From positions 1 to 29,267 of the forward strand of contig CAJTUC010000042.1 of NCBI GenBank assembly GCA_910579395.1: 29,267 nt of DNA. The letters are read 5' to 3'. The notes under the pieces are model-generated. The model made no database searches, was not told the origin of the DNA, and was given only the letters and a program-made list of their open reading frames with translations. Made by a program: the position numbers and the translations under genes. Source of the stretch: an uncultured Lachnospiraceae bacterium. Its GTDB lineage: Bacteria; Bacillota; Clostridia; Lachnospirales; Lachnospiraceae. Below, piece after piece: positions 29,203-29,267 of this stretch (its first letter is position 1; every line of letters starts with the position of its first letter).

Positions 29203-29267
29203 CTTAAGCCGAAAATCCGCTAACTATAAATTTACGCGTATGAAAAAACCATTTGTTATTCCGTGAT
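29203..29267. other. Non-coding right edge, possible end of an inserted element
   Basis: The 65 bases upstream of the NRPS frame contain stops in that frame and look AT-rich and unlike the condensation-domain coding sequence that should continue here. The abrupt change suggests an insertion-sequence end or a deletion junction near 29190-29210, but too little sequence remains to name an element. Confidence 0.3.

Overview
The window looks like chromosome of a gut-type Clostridia, most likely Lachnospiraceae. This is inferred from the gene families: a beta-mannan/galactomannan utilisation locus with two GH130 phosphorylases and no dedicated transport ATPase, LytTR and MerR regulators, an ECF sigma/anti-sigma/ABC module, a terminal-reductase NRPS, AGGAGG-type ribosome sites and mid-range GC. 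Nearly all genes lie on the minus strand.

Layout from left to right. 1-1927: an operon of ECF sigma factor, anti-sigma factor and ABC ATPase, the last cut by the window edge. 1981-2842: a degraded stretch with a truncated small ORF, gene remnants and one intact 34-residue membrane peptide gene with its own promoter and terminator. 2865-6794: response regulator, histidine kinase and an unknown lipoprotein. 6994-7185: a 63-residue unknown protein on the plus strand. 7330-16040: a minus-strand carbohydrate operon, in transcription order solute-binding protein, two permeases, GH130_2, GH130_1, SGNH acetylesterase and mannose-6-phosphate isomerase. A divergent AraC regulator (16429-17403) faces it. 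17421-19048: a decayed regulatory patch with a chimeric LytTR protein and a deleted merR, beside an intact carboxymuconolactone decarboxylase-like gene that keeps a MerR-type promoter. 19087-22501: GH36 alpha-galactosidase and a LacI regulator. 22610-29202: a co-directional run of an NRPS-like adenylation-carrier-reductase protein, a SpoIIE/RsbU-type phosphatase, a cyclic-nucleotide-binding-fold protein, a frameshifted membrane protein and a polysaccharide deacetylase.

How the carbohydrate genes fit together: beta-manno-oligosaccharides are bound by the lipoprotein and imported by the permeases, using an ATPase encoded elsewhere. They are deacetylated by the esterase, stripped of galactose by GH36 and phosphorolysed by the two GH130 enzymes to mannose-1-phosphate. 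ManA then feeds mannose-6-phosphate to glycolysis. AraC and LacI proteins are the probable sugar sensors. No mannanase, epimerase, phosphomannomutase or transport ATPase is present in the window.

The most unusual signal is a family of intergenic elements packed with perfect palindromes (5880-6138, 8300-8533, 9953-10063, 11250-11389, 12562-12624, 20141-20303, and a partial copy at 2134-2217). At least four share a cloverleaf-like plan: an outer stem close to GTGTGAGAA/TTCTCACAC enclosing a short 7-bp hairpin and a longer arm based on AGAAGTTCT/AGAACTTCT that carries one to three further hairpins. Stem sequences differ between copies while pairing is kept. Each full element starts at or over the stop codon of the upstream gene. 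Two copies end in an identical 35-bp sequence that holds the start codon of the next gene. I know of no described family matching this, but I could not search databases.
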